DNA from: a virus
Length of the DNA stretch: 36,526 nt
Virus record (IMG/VR): IMGVR_UViG_3300030329_002446
Coordinates: 1-36,526 of that record
Reading direction: 5' to 3' (one strand)
Shown: positions 6,464 through 13,366 of the stretch, piece by piece
How the letters are laid out: the number at the start of each line of letters is the position of its first letter
Position numbering within the stretch: position 1 is the first letter of the stretch
Program-made: the position numbers and the translations under genes
The notes under the pieces: generated by a model
What the model saw: only the letters and a program-made list of their open reading frames with translations
Told to the model about the DNA's origin: nothing
Databases searched by the model: none

Positions 6464-6465
6464 TA

Positions 6466-6568
6466 GTGAGGATAGGGGTAGTGCCAGCAATGAGTTAAAT
6501 TGCCTAGAATTTGACGCTTTAGTTACCGTATTAAAGTAAGACATTGTGCTATGGCTCTCTATCCTCGC
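6466..6568 (+). ncRNA. Candidate structured RNA, long closing stem
   Basis: GTGAGGATAGGGG (6466-6478) pairs with TCTCTATCCTCGC (6556-6568) over 13 bp including three wobbles. After a TAGT bulge the stem continues as GCCA/TGGC (6483-6486/6552-6555). Inside are GCAAT/ATTGC (6487-6491/6499-6503, 7-base loop) and CTTTA/TAAAG (6517-6521/6532-6536). The segment carries no gene and lies just before a small membrane-protein gene. It could be a stand-alone small RNA, a processing site or a leader element. Confidence 0.5.
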
Positions 6569-6586
6569 AAGATTTATGAAAGAACT

Positions 6587-6733
6587 ATGTTAAAAACAAT
6601 AATAGTCGCAGGAGTTATAATTGCAATAATGGGAATGTACATTACATTCCTACACGGCATTATAGACGAGCTGCGTAAAAATAATAACGAACTTAAAAAA
6701 CAAAACAAAATACAAAAGTTAAGGTTACGTTAA
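6587..6733 (+). CDS. Small single-span membrane protein with coiled-coil tail
   Basis: A protein of 48 residues starting at ATG 6587 (MLKTIIVAGV). An in-frame ATG at 6551 lies inside the stem of the preceding RNA element and is less likely. Residues 4-24 are a transmembrane helix (TIIVAGVIIAIMGMYITF); the rest is a charged helix (DELRKNNNELKKQNKIQKLR). It ends directly against the AAA+ ATPase gene, so it may be co-expressed with it or be a membrane partner; that link is only positional. Confidence 0.55.
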   Translation: MLKTIIVAGVIIAIMGMYITFLHGIIDELRKNNNELKKQNKIQKLRLR

Positions 6734-8812
6734 ATGCATGAAATAACCGTTAAGGGCATACATAAGTCGCTTAATGAAAACGGATATATCTGCGGTGTAC
6801 CTTTTGCTGCTAGTATTACAAGTGCGATACAGACTAAACCAGTTAGTGGAGCATTTCTATACGGCCCAGCAGGTACAGGTAAAAGTTACCTTCCTATTGT
6901 TCTTAGCAAGACACTCGGAGTAGAAATGTTTTTCTATCAATGTGCTCCAGGAACAAGAGAAGATGACTTAGTGCTTAAGATGCTTCCTAGTGAAGTAACT
7001 AAAAGTGGCGTAGAGATTAAAAAATCAACCGTTTTCCAAGCTGCTGAGGCATCACATAAAAATAAAGTGATGCTAGTACTTGACGAGTGGGATAAAACAC
7101 GACCAACTGCTGATGGTTTCTTTTTAGATTTTCTTCAGTATGGGCGCTTATCAATCCCTGGAACTGATATAAATGCAAATCTTGATAATATGTTCATATT
7201 CTTCACTGCAAATGATGAACGTGAATTTCATGAAGCTTTGCTACGTAGATTTCCTAAGATTGATGTTAATCCGCTTGATTCAAGTCTTGTTATGTCAGCG
7301 TTAAGGTTAACTCACGATGGTCATCCGCATTTAGGTAATGCAATCAAGTTGTATGAGAAGGCTGTAATGAGCGGGATGTCAAAACCCGCAACAATACAGG
7401 AAATTAGACAACTTCTTGACGCTATTAGCTTTCTTGGTAAGGCAGCAGATTGGAATAGCTTGGTTTATCAGTTTATTACAAAAACACCTGAGAACCACAG
7501 TTTATTAAAAGATGCTCAAACATCCGAGTATGTACCTGAGAAGGATAATATTGCTGAATTAGACAGTAAGCGATTCGCAGGTGAGATAGTTGAGAAGAAA
7601 GTTGAGAAGAAGAAACTGATTATGCCAACTAAGATTGATTACCTAACTAAATCAAAGCCTATAGATGATGCTAAGGATATTCCTAGCGATGATGAAATCT
7701 ATGGCATTTATGACTATACTGATGAAAACTACTCTATGCTGGCACATCAAGATATGCAAAATCGTATCGCTAATAACGATGTTGCAATCGTGGATGACTT
7801 TGAGGTCATTCGCGGCAAATTAATACGTAAAAAACCTTATCAGCTTACAGATATTAACGAATCACAATATGCTAAGAGGGTCGATGGAGTTGCAGAAGTT
7901 GCTTATGTTGACAAGAACTGCACCTTCAAAGACTTAACTCGCATACCAAATTGGAAGTATTGGACAATACGTAGATATTCTAAAGATGAAGTTGTTGCTC
8001 GATATAGAACGAAGGAACAAGATGGAAGCGTAATTATGACAATAGATATGCGATGGACTAAGGATGAAGGAATTATTGTTATTGTTGCGGCTGAAAACAT
8101 TGTTAATAATACAGAGTTTTGGCGTCGTACTTCTAATGCTGGTCAGTTTGTGAATGTTAGTCAATTTGGTACTGATGAATCATCATTAGCCTTGTTTTCT
8201 AAAGCGTTAGATAATGGTAGAAGTAATGGTATACTTAATATACGCAATATTATAAACCACGATGGAATAGAATATTCTGCTATTATCAATGAGAACGTAT
8301 ACAGAGTAAGAGAGCTTGGATTATCTCAAATTGCTTCATCATCAACGGATATCATTAGAGACAGCGTATCTTCTACCTATATTGGTAAGGGATTCGAAGT
8401 TGGCATCTTTGGTAATGATTCAACTGACTATGCGATGGCATCAGTTAATATAACTGGTAATCCCACAAAACAAGCCCTTGAAGGTTTGTTTGCTTTGACG
8501 GTGAACTTATGTTCTATTAGTGGCGAGAGAAATGAATTGGGTATTCCTGTTTATAAAGCTGTAAAGGTAAATCAACGTAAATTAGCAAAACATTTGAAGA
8601 AGCGTGGATGGAGATTCTTAGGTTTAAGATTGGGAATGATGGGCAAGATGTATAAAAGCACGTCAAGCGTGTGTTATTGCTTTCTTTTTGAAAATCTTGC
8701 TATCTTTGGATTTCGATACAACTACAATAATGTTGCAAATAAATCACAAGCGTTCTCAAGAATGAGGCGTATTGTGTCACAGTTAGCGGAGGCTGCTTCA
8801 ATTCATGTCTAA
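6734..8812 (+). CDS. MoxR/CobS-like AAA+ ATPase with long C-terminal extension
   Basis: A 692-residue protein. The N-terminal 270 residues form an AAA+ module: Walker A GPAGTGKS (44-51), Walker B VMLVLDEWD (112-120), sensor-1 FFTAND (156-161) and an arginine-finger region ALLRRF (168-173). The order and spacing fit the MoxR/CobS group, which works with VWA-domain partners as a metal-insertion or protein-remodelling chaperone. Residues 300-692 form a large domain with no recognised family. The next gene overlaps by 8 bases and encodes a VWA-like protein, completing the typical pair. A role in cobalamin synthesis is unlikely in this context. Possible roles are virion or replisome remodelling, host inhibition or counter-defence; none is shown by the sequence. 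Confidence 0.85.
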   Translation: MHEITVKGIHKSLNENGYICGVPFAASITSAIQTKPVSGAFLYGPAGTGKSYLPIVLSKTLGVEMFFYQCAPGTREDDLVLKMLPSEVTKSGVEIKKSTVFQAAEASHKNKVMLVLDEWDKTRPTADGFFLDFLQYGRLSIPGTDINANLDNMFIFFTANDEREFHEALLRRFPKIDVNPLDSSLVMSALRLTHDGHPHLGNAIKLYEKAVMSGMSKPATIQEIRQLLDAISFLGKAADWNSLVYQFITKTPENHSLLKDAQTSEYVPEKDNIAELDSKRFAGEIVEKKVEKKKLIMPTKIDYLTKSKPIDDAKDIPSDDEIYGIYDYTDENYSMLAHQDMQNRIANNDVAIVDDFEVIRGKLIRKKPYQLTDINESQYAKRVDGVAEVAYVDKNCTFKDLTRIPNWKYWTIRRYSKDEVVARYRTKEQDGSVIMTIDMRWTKDEGIIVIVAAENIVNNTEFWRRTSNAGQFVNVSQFGTDESSLALFSKALDNGRSNGILNIRNIINHDGIEYSAIINENVYRVRELGLSQIASSSTDIIRDSVSSTYIGKGFEVGIFGNDSTDYAMASVNITGNPTKQALEGLFALTVNLCSISGERNELGIPVYKAVKVNQRKLAKHLKKRGWRFLGLRLGMMGKMYKSTSSVCYCFLFENLAIFGFRYNYNNVANKSQAFSRMRRIVSQLAEAASIHV

Positions 8813-9845
8813 GCTTATTAAACGAGATTGGAGAAATTGGAAACCACAGCAAACTCCGAGTGGTAAACGCCCAACACCAGGCTTTGATTCATTTCAAAGC
8901 TTGGGTGGGGGCGGTGATAAAAACGCTAAGGCTGTCAAACCTAAGATAGCTAAAAAGAAGGTGTTAAACGACAAGTTGCAAATAAAAAGTATAAAGAATA
9001 AAAATTTTACAAAATCAAAAGCATCAAGAACTAAATTATATGGCAACAAGTCAACTTTAAAGAACAAAAATTTTAATTTTAAAGCTCAAAATATGTCTGA
9101 AGACAGATTAGAGTATTTGCTTGATAGTTATGAGCAAAATAGAGATTGGTCGCATAATATAATTCGAGCTGAAAAAGCAGAGTATAAGAGAAACAAAGAC
9201 AGAGCTCCAAATATTATGACCAAAGCTAATGCAACAAGAGACAGAAGACTTTCATCATCTCTTGCTGTAATAATATCTAAATTAGCTGAAGATAAGACTG
9301 GTGAACCTATTATTGGCGAAGACGAATGGGATGTTCAAGAATTAATGATGCGTAGTATTACAAGACGTAATATTTATCATTGTATGCAGTCAAGAGAGCG
9401 TGAAAACATAGTATTGGTATTAGACAGCTCTCCAAGTTGTGAAAGGTCTGCTAAACTTTATGGTCAAATAGCATATCTATCTTGTAAGTTAGGTAATTTG
9501 GACATATACTTAGCCCCAAACGCCAGGTTAACCCATAAGATGAACGCTAAAACACACGAATATGAGAATATATTTAGCATGCCAGAAGATAAGAACTTAA
9601 TTGCTTGTCAGATGGATTCATTAAATAACTTTTTTCGCAATAGAGTTATATTGTTTTTTGGGGATTATGATGGAGTTAGGCATATTTGTTTAGCTTCGCA
9701 CAATAACGAAGTATATTGGCTCAACAATGATTACGAGGATGAATATGAGCATAAGAATCATTTGTACGACAGAAAATTTAATGGCACAGTATTTCAAGTG
9801 AATGATAGAAAAGACTTAATTAACGTAATAAGAAAGCTAAGGTGA
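8805..9845 (+). CDS. VWA-like (MIDAS) protein, partner of the MoxR-like ATPase
   Basis: A 346-residue protein. The first 95 residues are very basic and low in complexity (Lys/Asn/Gly), likely disordered or nucleic-acid binding. Residues 200-345 look like a von Willebrand A fold: strand NIVLVLDSSPS contains a MIDAS-type DxSxS (D207, S209, S211), and VILFFGDYDG (281-290) matches the strand ending in a metal-ligand Asp. ATG 8805 lies within the end of the ATPase gene, so the two are translationally coupled, as for RavA-ViaA and CobS-CobT pairs in bacteria. The VWA call rests on motif and context and is moderately secure. There are no transmembrane segments. Confidence 0.68.
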   Translation: MSKLIKRDWRNWKPQQTPSGKRPTPGFDSFQSLGGGGDKNAKAVKPKIAKKKVLNDKLQIKSIKNKNFTKSKASRTKLYGNKSTLKNKNFNFKAQNMSEDRLEYLLDSYEQNRDWSHNIIRAEKAEYKRNKDRAPNIMTKANATRDRRLSSSLAVIISKLAEDKTGEPIIGEDEWDVQELMMRSITRRNIYHCMQSRERENIVLVLDSSPSCERSAKLYGQIAYLSCKLGNLDIYLAPNARLTHKMNAKTHEYENIFSMPEDKNLIACQMDSLNNFFRNRVILFFGDYDGVRHICLASHNNEVYWLNNDYEDEYEHKNHLYDRKFNGTVFQVNDRKDLINVIRKLR

Positions 9846-9849
9846 ACAA

Positions 9850-10374
9850 ATGGACAATAGTAAAGATAGAGTAGCTCAACAAACAGTTGAAGTTACTTTA
9901 CAAATTCCACCTGGCGATTTCCGAAAAGTAGAGATAAATGATAAGCTACATATGAGCTTAAGTCATGATTTGGCTGAGTTTATGACCGCTAGTAAAGGAC
10001 AACCAGCTAAATTTTATATGATGGTAAAATTCTATTTATCTGAGCGTAAGGGATTGTACAGGGCAATAAAATCAAAGCATAAAGGCATGATTGGAGTGAT
10101 AGAAGCGTCTATGAATGCTACTATCGTATCTTTAATGACAGTAGCTCTTAATAATCAAATGGAGAATGTGATGGGTGGCGGAGATTTTCAAGCTGATGAA
10201 GAGTTACAAGGTTGCATTAAAGAACTTCGAGATGGTCTTAAATCAAAAGAGAGGATGCTTGATTTTGATAAATTTTGCAGTAAAAGATTTGATGTACATG
10301 CTATGGAAGCGTCTGTTTTTGGAACAGATGAAGGAAATATAGCTGTAGATAGTCATTTAGAAGCAAAATCTTAA
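9850..10374 (+). CDS. Hypothetical protein in the MoxR-VWA operon
   Basis: A 174-residue protein of unrecognised family starting 4 bases after the VWA-like gene. An N-terminal beta-rich part (VEVTLQIPPGDFRKVEINDK) is followed by helices and a central methionine-rich segment (GVIEASMNATIVSLMTVALN) that is amphipathic rather than clearly transmembrane. Its tight spacing makes it a candidate third component or substrate adaptor of the ATPase system; this is inferred from position only. Confidence 0.7.
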   Translation: MDNSKDRVAQQTVEVTLQIPPGDFRKVEINDKLHMSLSHDLAEFMTASKGQPAKFYMMVKFYLSERKGLYRAIKSKHKGMIGVIEASMNATIVSLMTVALNNQMENVMGGGDFQADEELQGCIKELRDGLKSKERMLDFDKFCSKRFDVHAMEASVFGTDEGNIAVDSHLEAKS

Positions 10375-10392
10375 GCAAAAGGAGTAATCTTA

Positions 10393-11004
10393 ATGGGATA
10401 CGACCTATACGGTCTTAATCCATCAAGCTCTAAAATACCAGATTGCGACTTTACTGATGAAGAAACTACAAAAGCATATTTTGCTTGGCAAGATAACACA
10501 AAAGGAGCATATTTCAGAAATAATGTATGGTGGTGGGCTCCTCTGTGGGATTATGTTATAAAAGAATGTAGCGATATATTATCAGTAGCAGATGTAACTG
10601 GTGGCGGAAATAATGGTGGACATAAGATAAGTAAAACAAAAGCAAAAAAGATAGCTAGCAGATTGCGGAGTTTAGAAAAAAAGGGCGAAATTGAATCTTA
10701 CGCTAGTACCTATAAAAATAAACAAAGGTCTTTGCCTACTGAAAAATGTAACGTATGCAAAGGAACTGGTACAAGAAAAGAATGGGAAGGTTGGCAATCA
10801 GAAGAAAAGTGGCTAAAATATCATAAATCTCTTGAAAATGACAAATCGACAGGATATGAATGGGCGCATAAATGTAAGGGATGTAATGGTTGTAGTGGCA
10901 AAGGTATGGTAAAAAACTGGCAATCAAATTATCCGTTTGATTCAGAAAATGTAATGAACTTTGCAGATTTCTGTGAACATTCAGGCGGATTTCGTATTTG
11001 TTAA
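10393..11004 (+). CDS. Conserved phage-type protein with DnaJ-like zinc finger
   Basis: A 203-residue protein opening MGYDLYGLNP with an aromatic segment YFRNNVWWWAPLWDYV (51-66 region). This resembles a family of uncharacterised phage and bacterial proteins. Residues 115-172 hold CNVCKGTG and CKGCNGCSGKG, DnaJ-type CxxCxGxG zinc-binding repeats, which appear inserted before the terminal segment ENVMNFADFCEHSGGFRIC. AAAGGAG precedes the start. It is the last gene before the control region at 11.0 kb and could be an adaptor or chaperone-like partner of the upstream ATPase; its function is not known. Confidence 0.75.
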   Translation: MGYDLYGLNPSSSKIPDCDFTDEETTKAYFAWQDNTKGAYFRNNVWWWAPLWDYVIKECSDILSVADVTGGGNNGGHKISKTKAKKIASRLRSLEKKGEIESYASTYKNKQRSLPTEKCNVCKGTGTRKEWEGWQSEEKWLKYHKSLENDKSTGYEWAHKCKGCNGCSGKGMVKNWQSNYPFDSENVMNFADFCEHSGGFRIC

Positions 11005-11020
11005 CTAACTACTTAAACAT

Positions 11021-11050
11021 AAGCCTAGGCTATAGCTTTAGCCTAGGCTT
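11021..11050. repeat. CCTAGG inverted repeat hairpin after the MoxR operon
   Basis: AAGCCTAGGCTA (11021-11032) and TAGCCTAGGCTT (11039-11050) form a perfect 12-bp stem with the loop TAGCTT. Each arm itself contains the CCTAGG palindrome. It starts 17 bases after the stop at 11004. It would act as a strong hairpin terminator, except that only a short mixed TGTT follows. It is related to 3127-3144 and 19240-19249. Confidence 0.7.
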
Positions 11051-11070
11051 TGTTAAAGTAATAGTTAAGC

Positions 11071-11120
11071 TATTATACTTATATATATATATTACTATAT
11101 ATACAAGTATTAAATAATAC
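11071..11120. promoter_or_regulatory. AT tract and CAAGTATTAA operator-like site
   Basis: An alternating AT stretch (11081-11102) is flanked by ATACTT (11075-11080) and AAGTAT (11105-11110). CAAGTATTAA (11104-11113) is identical to the site at 3451-3460 near the start of the early region. The segment lies in the 187-base gap before the ribbon-helix-helix-like gene and probably holds its promoter, though no clear -35/-10 pair could be chosen. Confidence 0.4.
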
Positions 11121-11191
11121 AAAAAAACATAAAAAAAGTATTTGTTTAAAATAATAATTGTAATAATTTCTTTAACTAATTGAGGACAAAA

Positions 11192-11380
11192 ATGGGAAAC
11201 ATGAGAACTTTCAGATGCGATAACGAGACTTGGCGTAAATTCAAGTTACTTTGCACAATGCAAAATGTATCTATGCAAACACAACTTGGCAACCTTGTTG
11301 AGGATTTCGTTAAAAGCAAATCAATCAACACAGATAAGATGACAAATGGCACAGAGCTCAAAAGTCACTCAAATCTATGA
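11192..11380 (+). CDS. Ribbon-helix-helix-like DNA-binding protein
   Basis: A 62-residue protein. ATG 11192 (MGNMRTFRCD) is preceded by TGAGGAC; an in-frame TTG at 11180 overlaps that site and is rejected. A short strand (MRTFRCD) followed by two helices (ETWRKFKLLCTMQ and MQTQLGNLVEDFVKS) is the CopG/Arc-type ribbon-helix-helix plan. It is the first gene after a control region holding AGTATT-type dyads, so it may be the autoregulator that binds them and the similar sites at 3451-3522. It overlaps the next gene by 35 bases. Confidence 0.6.
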   Translation: MGNMRTFRCDNETWRKFKLLCTMQNVSMQTQLGNLVEDFVKSKSINTDKMTNGTELKSHSNL

Positions 11381-12104
11381 TGATTACGTTGCTCACCTAA
11401 ACGCTGAGAAATCAAAAAGATATGATGGAAAAGAAGAATGGTTTCATTCTTCATCAGCAGGTATGTGTGCACGTAAACACTATTATTCGTCTGTAGAAAA
11501 GGTACAAACTCCTGAAATAAAAGCTGATACATTACGATTGTTTAGGCTTGGAGATGTGATACACTCAGACATACAAGACGCGATTCAATGGTATGCATCA
11601 AACAATGGAGCTCGTATTTTTATAGAAAAAGAATTATATATACATGACTTAAATGTCAGAGGATTTATTGACTTAGTTATGATAGATGATGGTGTGCTTT
11701 ACGATATAAAATCTTGTAATTATTGGAAATGGCGAACAATATTCGGTAAAACATATTATGACCCAAATTCAGTAAAAAATTATATGATGCAAACAGCAAC
11801 CTACACTCATTGGTATAACATAAATAATCCTGCTCAACATTACTTAAATGATTATCCAAAAATAAAATCAATGGCATTATTGTTTTATAACAAGAATGAT
11901 TCTCAGATGCGAGAATTAGAAATTCCAATGTCTATGATAGATGAGGCTGTTGAGTATTGGCAAAGAGTAAATGAATCTGTAAAAGAAGGAGCTCCTCCGA
12001 TTGAACTTGGTTTTGCTCCTGTTCTAAAATGGGAGTGTAATGATAAATATTGTTCATACTTCGAAGCTTGTGGAGGAGGTTTAATTGGCCAGCAGAAGCA
12101 ATAG
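11346..12104 (+). CDS. RecB/Cas4-like PD-(D/E)XK nuclease with Fe-S cysteines
   Basis: A 252-residue predicted exonuclease. Catalytic elements in order are H73 in RLGDVIH, D109 in GFIDL, and D120-x-K122 in LYDIKS, followed by a helix with YMMQTATYTHW (QxxxY-like). C41 in AGMCARKHYYS, together with C231, C236 and C242 in the tail, matches the split 4Fe-4S ligand set of Cas4/AddB-type nucleases. Such enzymes resect DNA ends to give single-stranded tails. With the annealing-protein candidate 1.3 kb downstream this suggests a phage recombination pathway. No CRISPR array is present, so a Cas4 role in spacer acquisition is not indicated. Confidence 0.85.
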   Translation: MAQSSKVTQIYDDYVAHLNAEKSKRYDGKEEWFHSSSAGMCARKHYYSSVEKVQTPEIKADTLRLFRLGDVIHSDIQDAIQWYASNNGARIFIEKELYIHDLNVRGFIDLVMIDDGVLYDIKSCNYWKWRTIFGKTYYDPNSVKNYMMQTATYTHWYNINNPAQHYLNDYPKIKSMALLFYNKNDSQMRELEIPMSMIDEAVEYWQRVNESVKEGAPPIELGFAPVLKWECNDKYCSYFEACGGGLIGQQKQ

Positions 12105-12300
12105 TTTAGATTGGAAATATTATAGGAGCGGATGGCAGTATAGTACAGATGCTCCACAAAATAAAAAGTGGAAAAAAGACAGAGCAGAGCTTTTTAAAAA
12201 GAATGGCAATGGATGGTGGTATTATCATGGATATATTCTTCGAAGCAATAAATTAGATAAAAATGAAAAGAGCACTATTGAAAAAACAAAGAAGTTTTGA
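12085..12300 (+). CDS. Small aromatic-rich hypothetical protein, TTG start
   Basis: A 71-residue protein starting at TTG 12085, directly after GGAGGAGGT, one of the strongest ribosome binding sites in the window, which decides the start. It overlaps the nuclease gene end by 20 bases. The sequence is rich in Trp/Tyr and Lys (WKYYRSGWQYST; NGNGWWYYHGYILR) with a charged tail. It is probably a small nucleic-acid or protein binder; no family is recognised. Confidence 0.6.
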   Translation: MASRSNSLDWKYYRSGWQYSTDAPQNKKWKKDRAELFKKNGNGWWYYHGYILRSNKLDKNEKSTIEKTKKF

Positions 12301-12318
12301 CATAATGGTGAGCTCATA

Positions 12319-12412
12319 GTGGGCTTGGTTGATTTAGGTTTTTATTATTACCCTAAACAGCGAGTATAAACGCCACCACAGGTTTATGTTTTTCCCTGTG
12401 TGCCAAGCCCAT
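12319..12412 (+). ncRNA. Candidate structured RNA with multi-branched fold
   Basis: TGGGCTTGG (12320-12328) pairs with CCAAGCCCA (12403-12411), extended by a G-U. The inner hairpins are TTTAGG/CCTAAA (12333-12338/12352-12357), a weak GCG/CGC in the middle, and CACAGG/CCTGTG (12377-12382/12395-12400). The 150-base gap has no gene. CCTGT (12395-12399) could instead pair with ACAGG (12437-12441), which overlaps the AGGAG ribosome binding site of the next gene. It lacks tRNA signatures. Confidence 0.55.
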
Positions 12413-12450
12413 CCTTTCATTAAAAAACATAGGGAAACAGGAGATATATA

Positions 12451-12678
12451 ATGGAAGATATAGTTAAATGGAAATTGGAAGACCTAATTGAAAGAATCGA
12501 AGCAATGATTGCAGATTCAAATCAAGGATGGTTAAATATCCATGGAGTAGCAAAGTACACCTCATTATCAATTCCCAAAATTCGTAGGGCAATTGCAAGT
12601 GGTGAATTAAAAGTCTCAAAGAACGGTGGGAGACTTCTATTCAAAAGAAAGTGGGTAGACCAATGGCTACTACCCTAA
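12451..12678 (+). CDS. Excisionase/MerR-type helix-turn-helix protein
   Basis: A 75-residue DNA-binding protein. After an N-terminal helix (VKWKLEDLIERIEAMI), residues 28-74 follow the winged HTH_17/excisionase pattern: WLNIHGVAKYTSLSIPKIRRAI, then GELKVSKNGGRLLFKRKWVDQWL. ACAGGAG precedes ATG 12451. In phages such proteins act as excisionases or transcription regulators. With no integrase seen, a regulatory role is more likely. The gene follows a structured RNA candidate that may control its translation. Confidence 0.78.
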   Translation: MEDIVKWKLEDLIERIEAMIADSNQGWLNIHGVAKYTSLSIPKIRRAIASGELKVSKNGGRLLFKRKWVDQWLLP

Positions 12679-12738
12679 AACAATATGCTACTTACATGTG
12701 GCAAGAAACCAAAAGAGTACCAATATAAGGAGTAAGAT

Positions 12739-12876
12739 ATGGAAATAGCAGATGCAATTACTGATGTAGCCGAGGAATTATCCTTAGTACACTATGACAA
12801 GACTCTGATGGAATTAGAAGAAAAGAAGCGTGAGGAGATTATGTTAATAGCTGAGAACGAAGTTTTAGGAATATAA
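12739..12876 (+). CDS. Small acidic helical protein (45 aa)
   Basis: Starts at ATG 12739 after AAGGAG and encodes MEIADAITDVAEELSLVHYD then a charged helix (ELEEKKREEIMLIAENEVLG). Its TAA directly abuts the next ATG. Likely a short coiled-coil protein; function unknown. Confidence 0.55.
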   Translation: MEIADAITDVAEELSLVHYDKTLMELEEKKREEIMLIAENEVLGI

Positions 12877-13116
12877 ATGAGTAGAAACATAGATTATGTA
12901 TCAGAGCCATGTGTTTTGTGCAACGGAAGGGGTAAGTCGACAGGCAACTCTATTAAAATTGACCTTCCTTGCGTTCCTTGTCGTGGTTTGGGTATTGAGT
13001 ATTTAACAAAAAAAGAATGGCATTCAAGAGTGTGTAAAGATAAAAAGTGTAAGGACTTTATACATAGTGATGTTATTTTTGCCTTTAGAAAGGTTTCAAT
13101 ATCGTTAGGAATTTAG
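12877..13116 (+). CDS. DnaJ-type zinc-finger small protein
   Basis: A 79-residue protein with CVLCNGRG (13-20) and CVPCRGLG (32-39), a pair of CxxCxGxG repeats forming one DnaJ-like zinc site. C54 and C59 (CKDKKC) may form a partial second site. It lacks a J domain and is too short to be a chaperone by itself. A related motif is in the 203-residue protein at 10393-11004. Role unknown; protein or nucleic-acid binding is plausible. Confidence 0.7.
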   Translation: MSRNIDYVSEPCVLCNGRGKSTGNSIKIDLPCVPCRGLGIEYLTKKEWHSRVCKDKKCKDFIHSDVIFAFRKVSISLGI

Positions 13117-13117
13117 T

Positions 13118-13300
13118 ATGGATAAGCATGATAGAAAAACAATGACAAAAGAATTATTAGAGGTAGGATTATACCCAGAGCTGTTGGATTCTTTAAGCGA
13201 TAGTCATATACAAAGACTATTTGAATTAATTGGATGGGCGGCTCCAGTATTTTATAGAGACCAAGTAGAAAGGAGTAAAGATGGCGAGAAGAAAGACTGA
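13118..13300 (+). CDS. Hypothetical protein (60 aa)
   Basis: Starts one base after the preceding stop and overlaps the following small gene by 20 bases. It is a compact acidic helical protein (TKELLEVGLYPELLDSLSDS) with a charged tail. No family recognised. The ribosome binding site is weak, so translation probably depends on coupling to the upstream gene. Confidence 0.55.
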   Translation: MDKHDRKTMTKELLEVGLYPELLDSLSDSHIQRLFELIGWAAPVFYRDQVERSKDGEKKD

Positions 13301-13364
13301 AAAGAGTAAATTTTTTAAGCAAGTAATAAAAGGATTTAAAAGAATCTTCGGAAAGGGATATTAA
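13281..13364 (+). CDS. Basic micropeptide (27 aa)
   Basis: ATG 13281 follows AAAGGAG at ideal spacing and encodes MARRKTEKSKFFKQVIKGFK then RIFGKGY. It is strongly cationic and potentially amphipathic, like a nucleic-acid-binding or membrane-active peptide. The good ribosome binding site and exact fit between neighbours support expression. Confidence 0.5.
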   Translation: MARRKTEKSKFFKQVIKGFKRIFGKGY

Positions 13365-13366
13365 TT

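Noticed and set aside
6734-9845. Cobaltochelatase CobS-CobT for cobalamin synthesis
   Set aside because: Only the generic MoxR-VWA architecture is seen, there is no other cobalamin gene, and the ATPase has an unrelated large extension.
11346-12104. Cas4 of a CRISPR adaptation module
   Set aside because: No cas1/cas2 genes or repeat-spacer array; the recombination context explains the Fe-S nuclease better.
12319-12412. tRNA or tRNA-like gene
   Set aside because: The cloverleaf-like pairing lacks a T-loop signature, proper arm lengths and an anticodon stem; treated as a novel structured RNA candidate.
12451-12678. Evidence for a temperate phage (excisionase)
   Set aside because: The fold is excisionase-like, but no integrase, attachment site or repressor module is visible, so lysogeny is not supported here.
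12664-12729. 21-codon ORF overlapping the excisionase-like gene end
   Set aside because: No ribosome binding site and no support beyond length.
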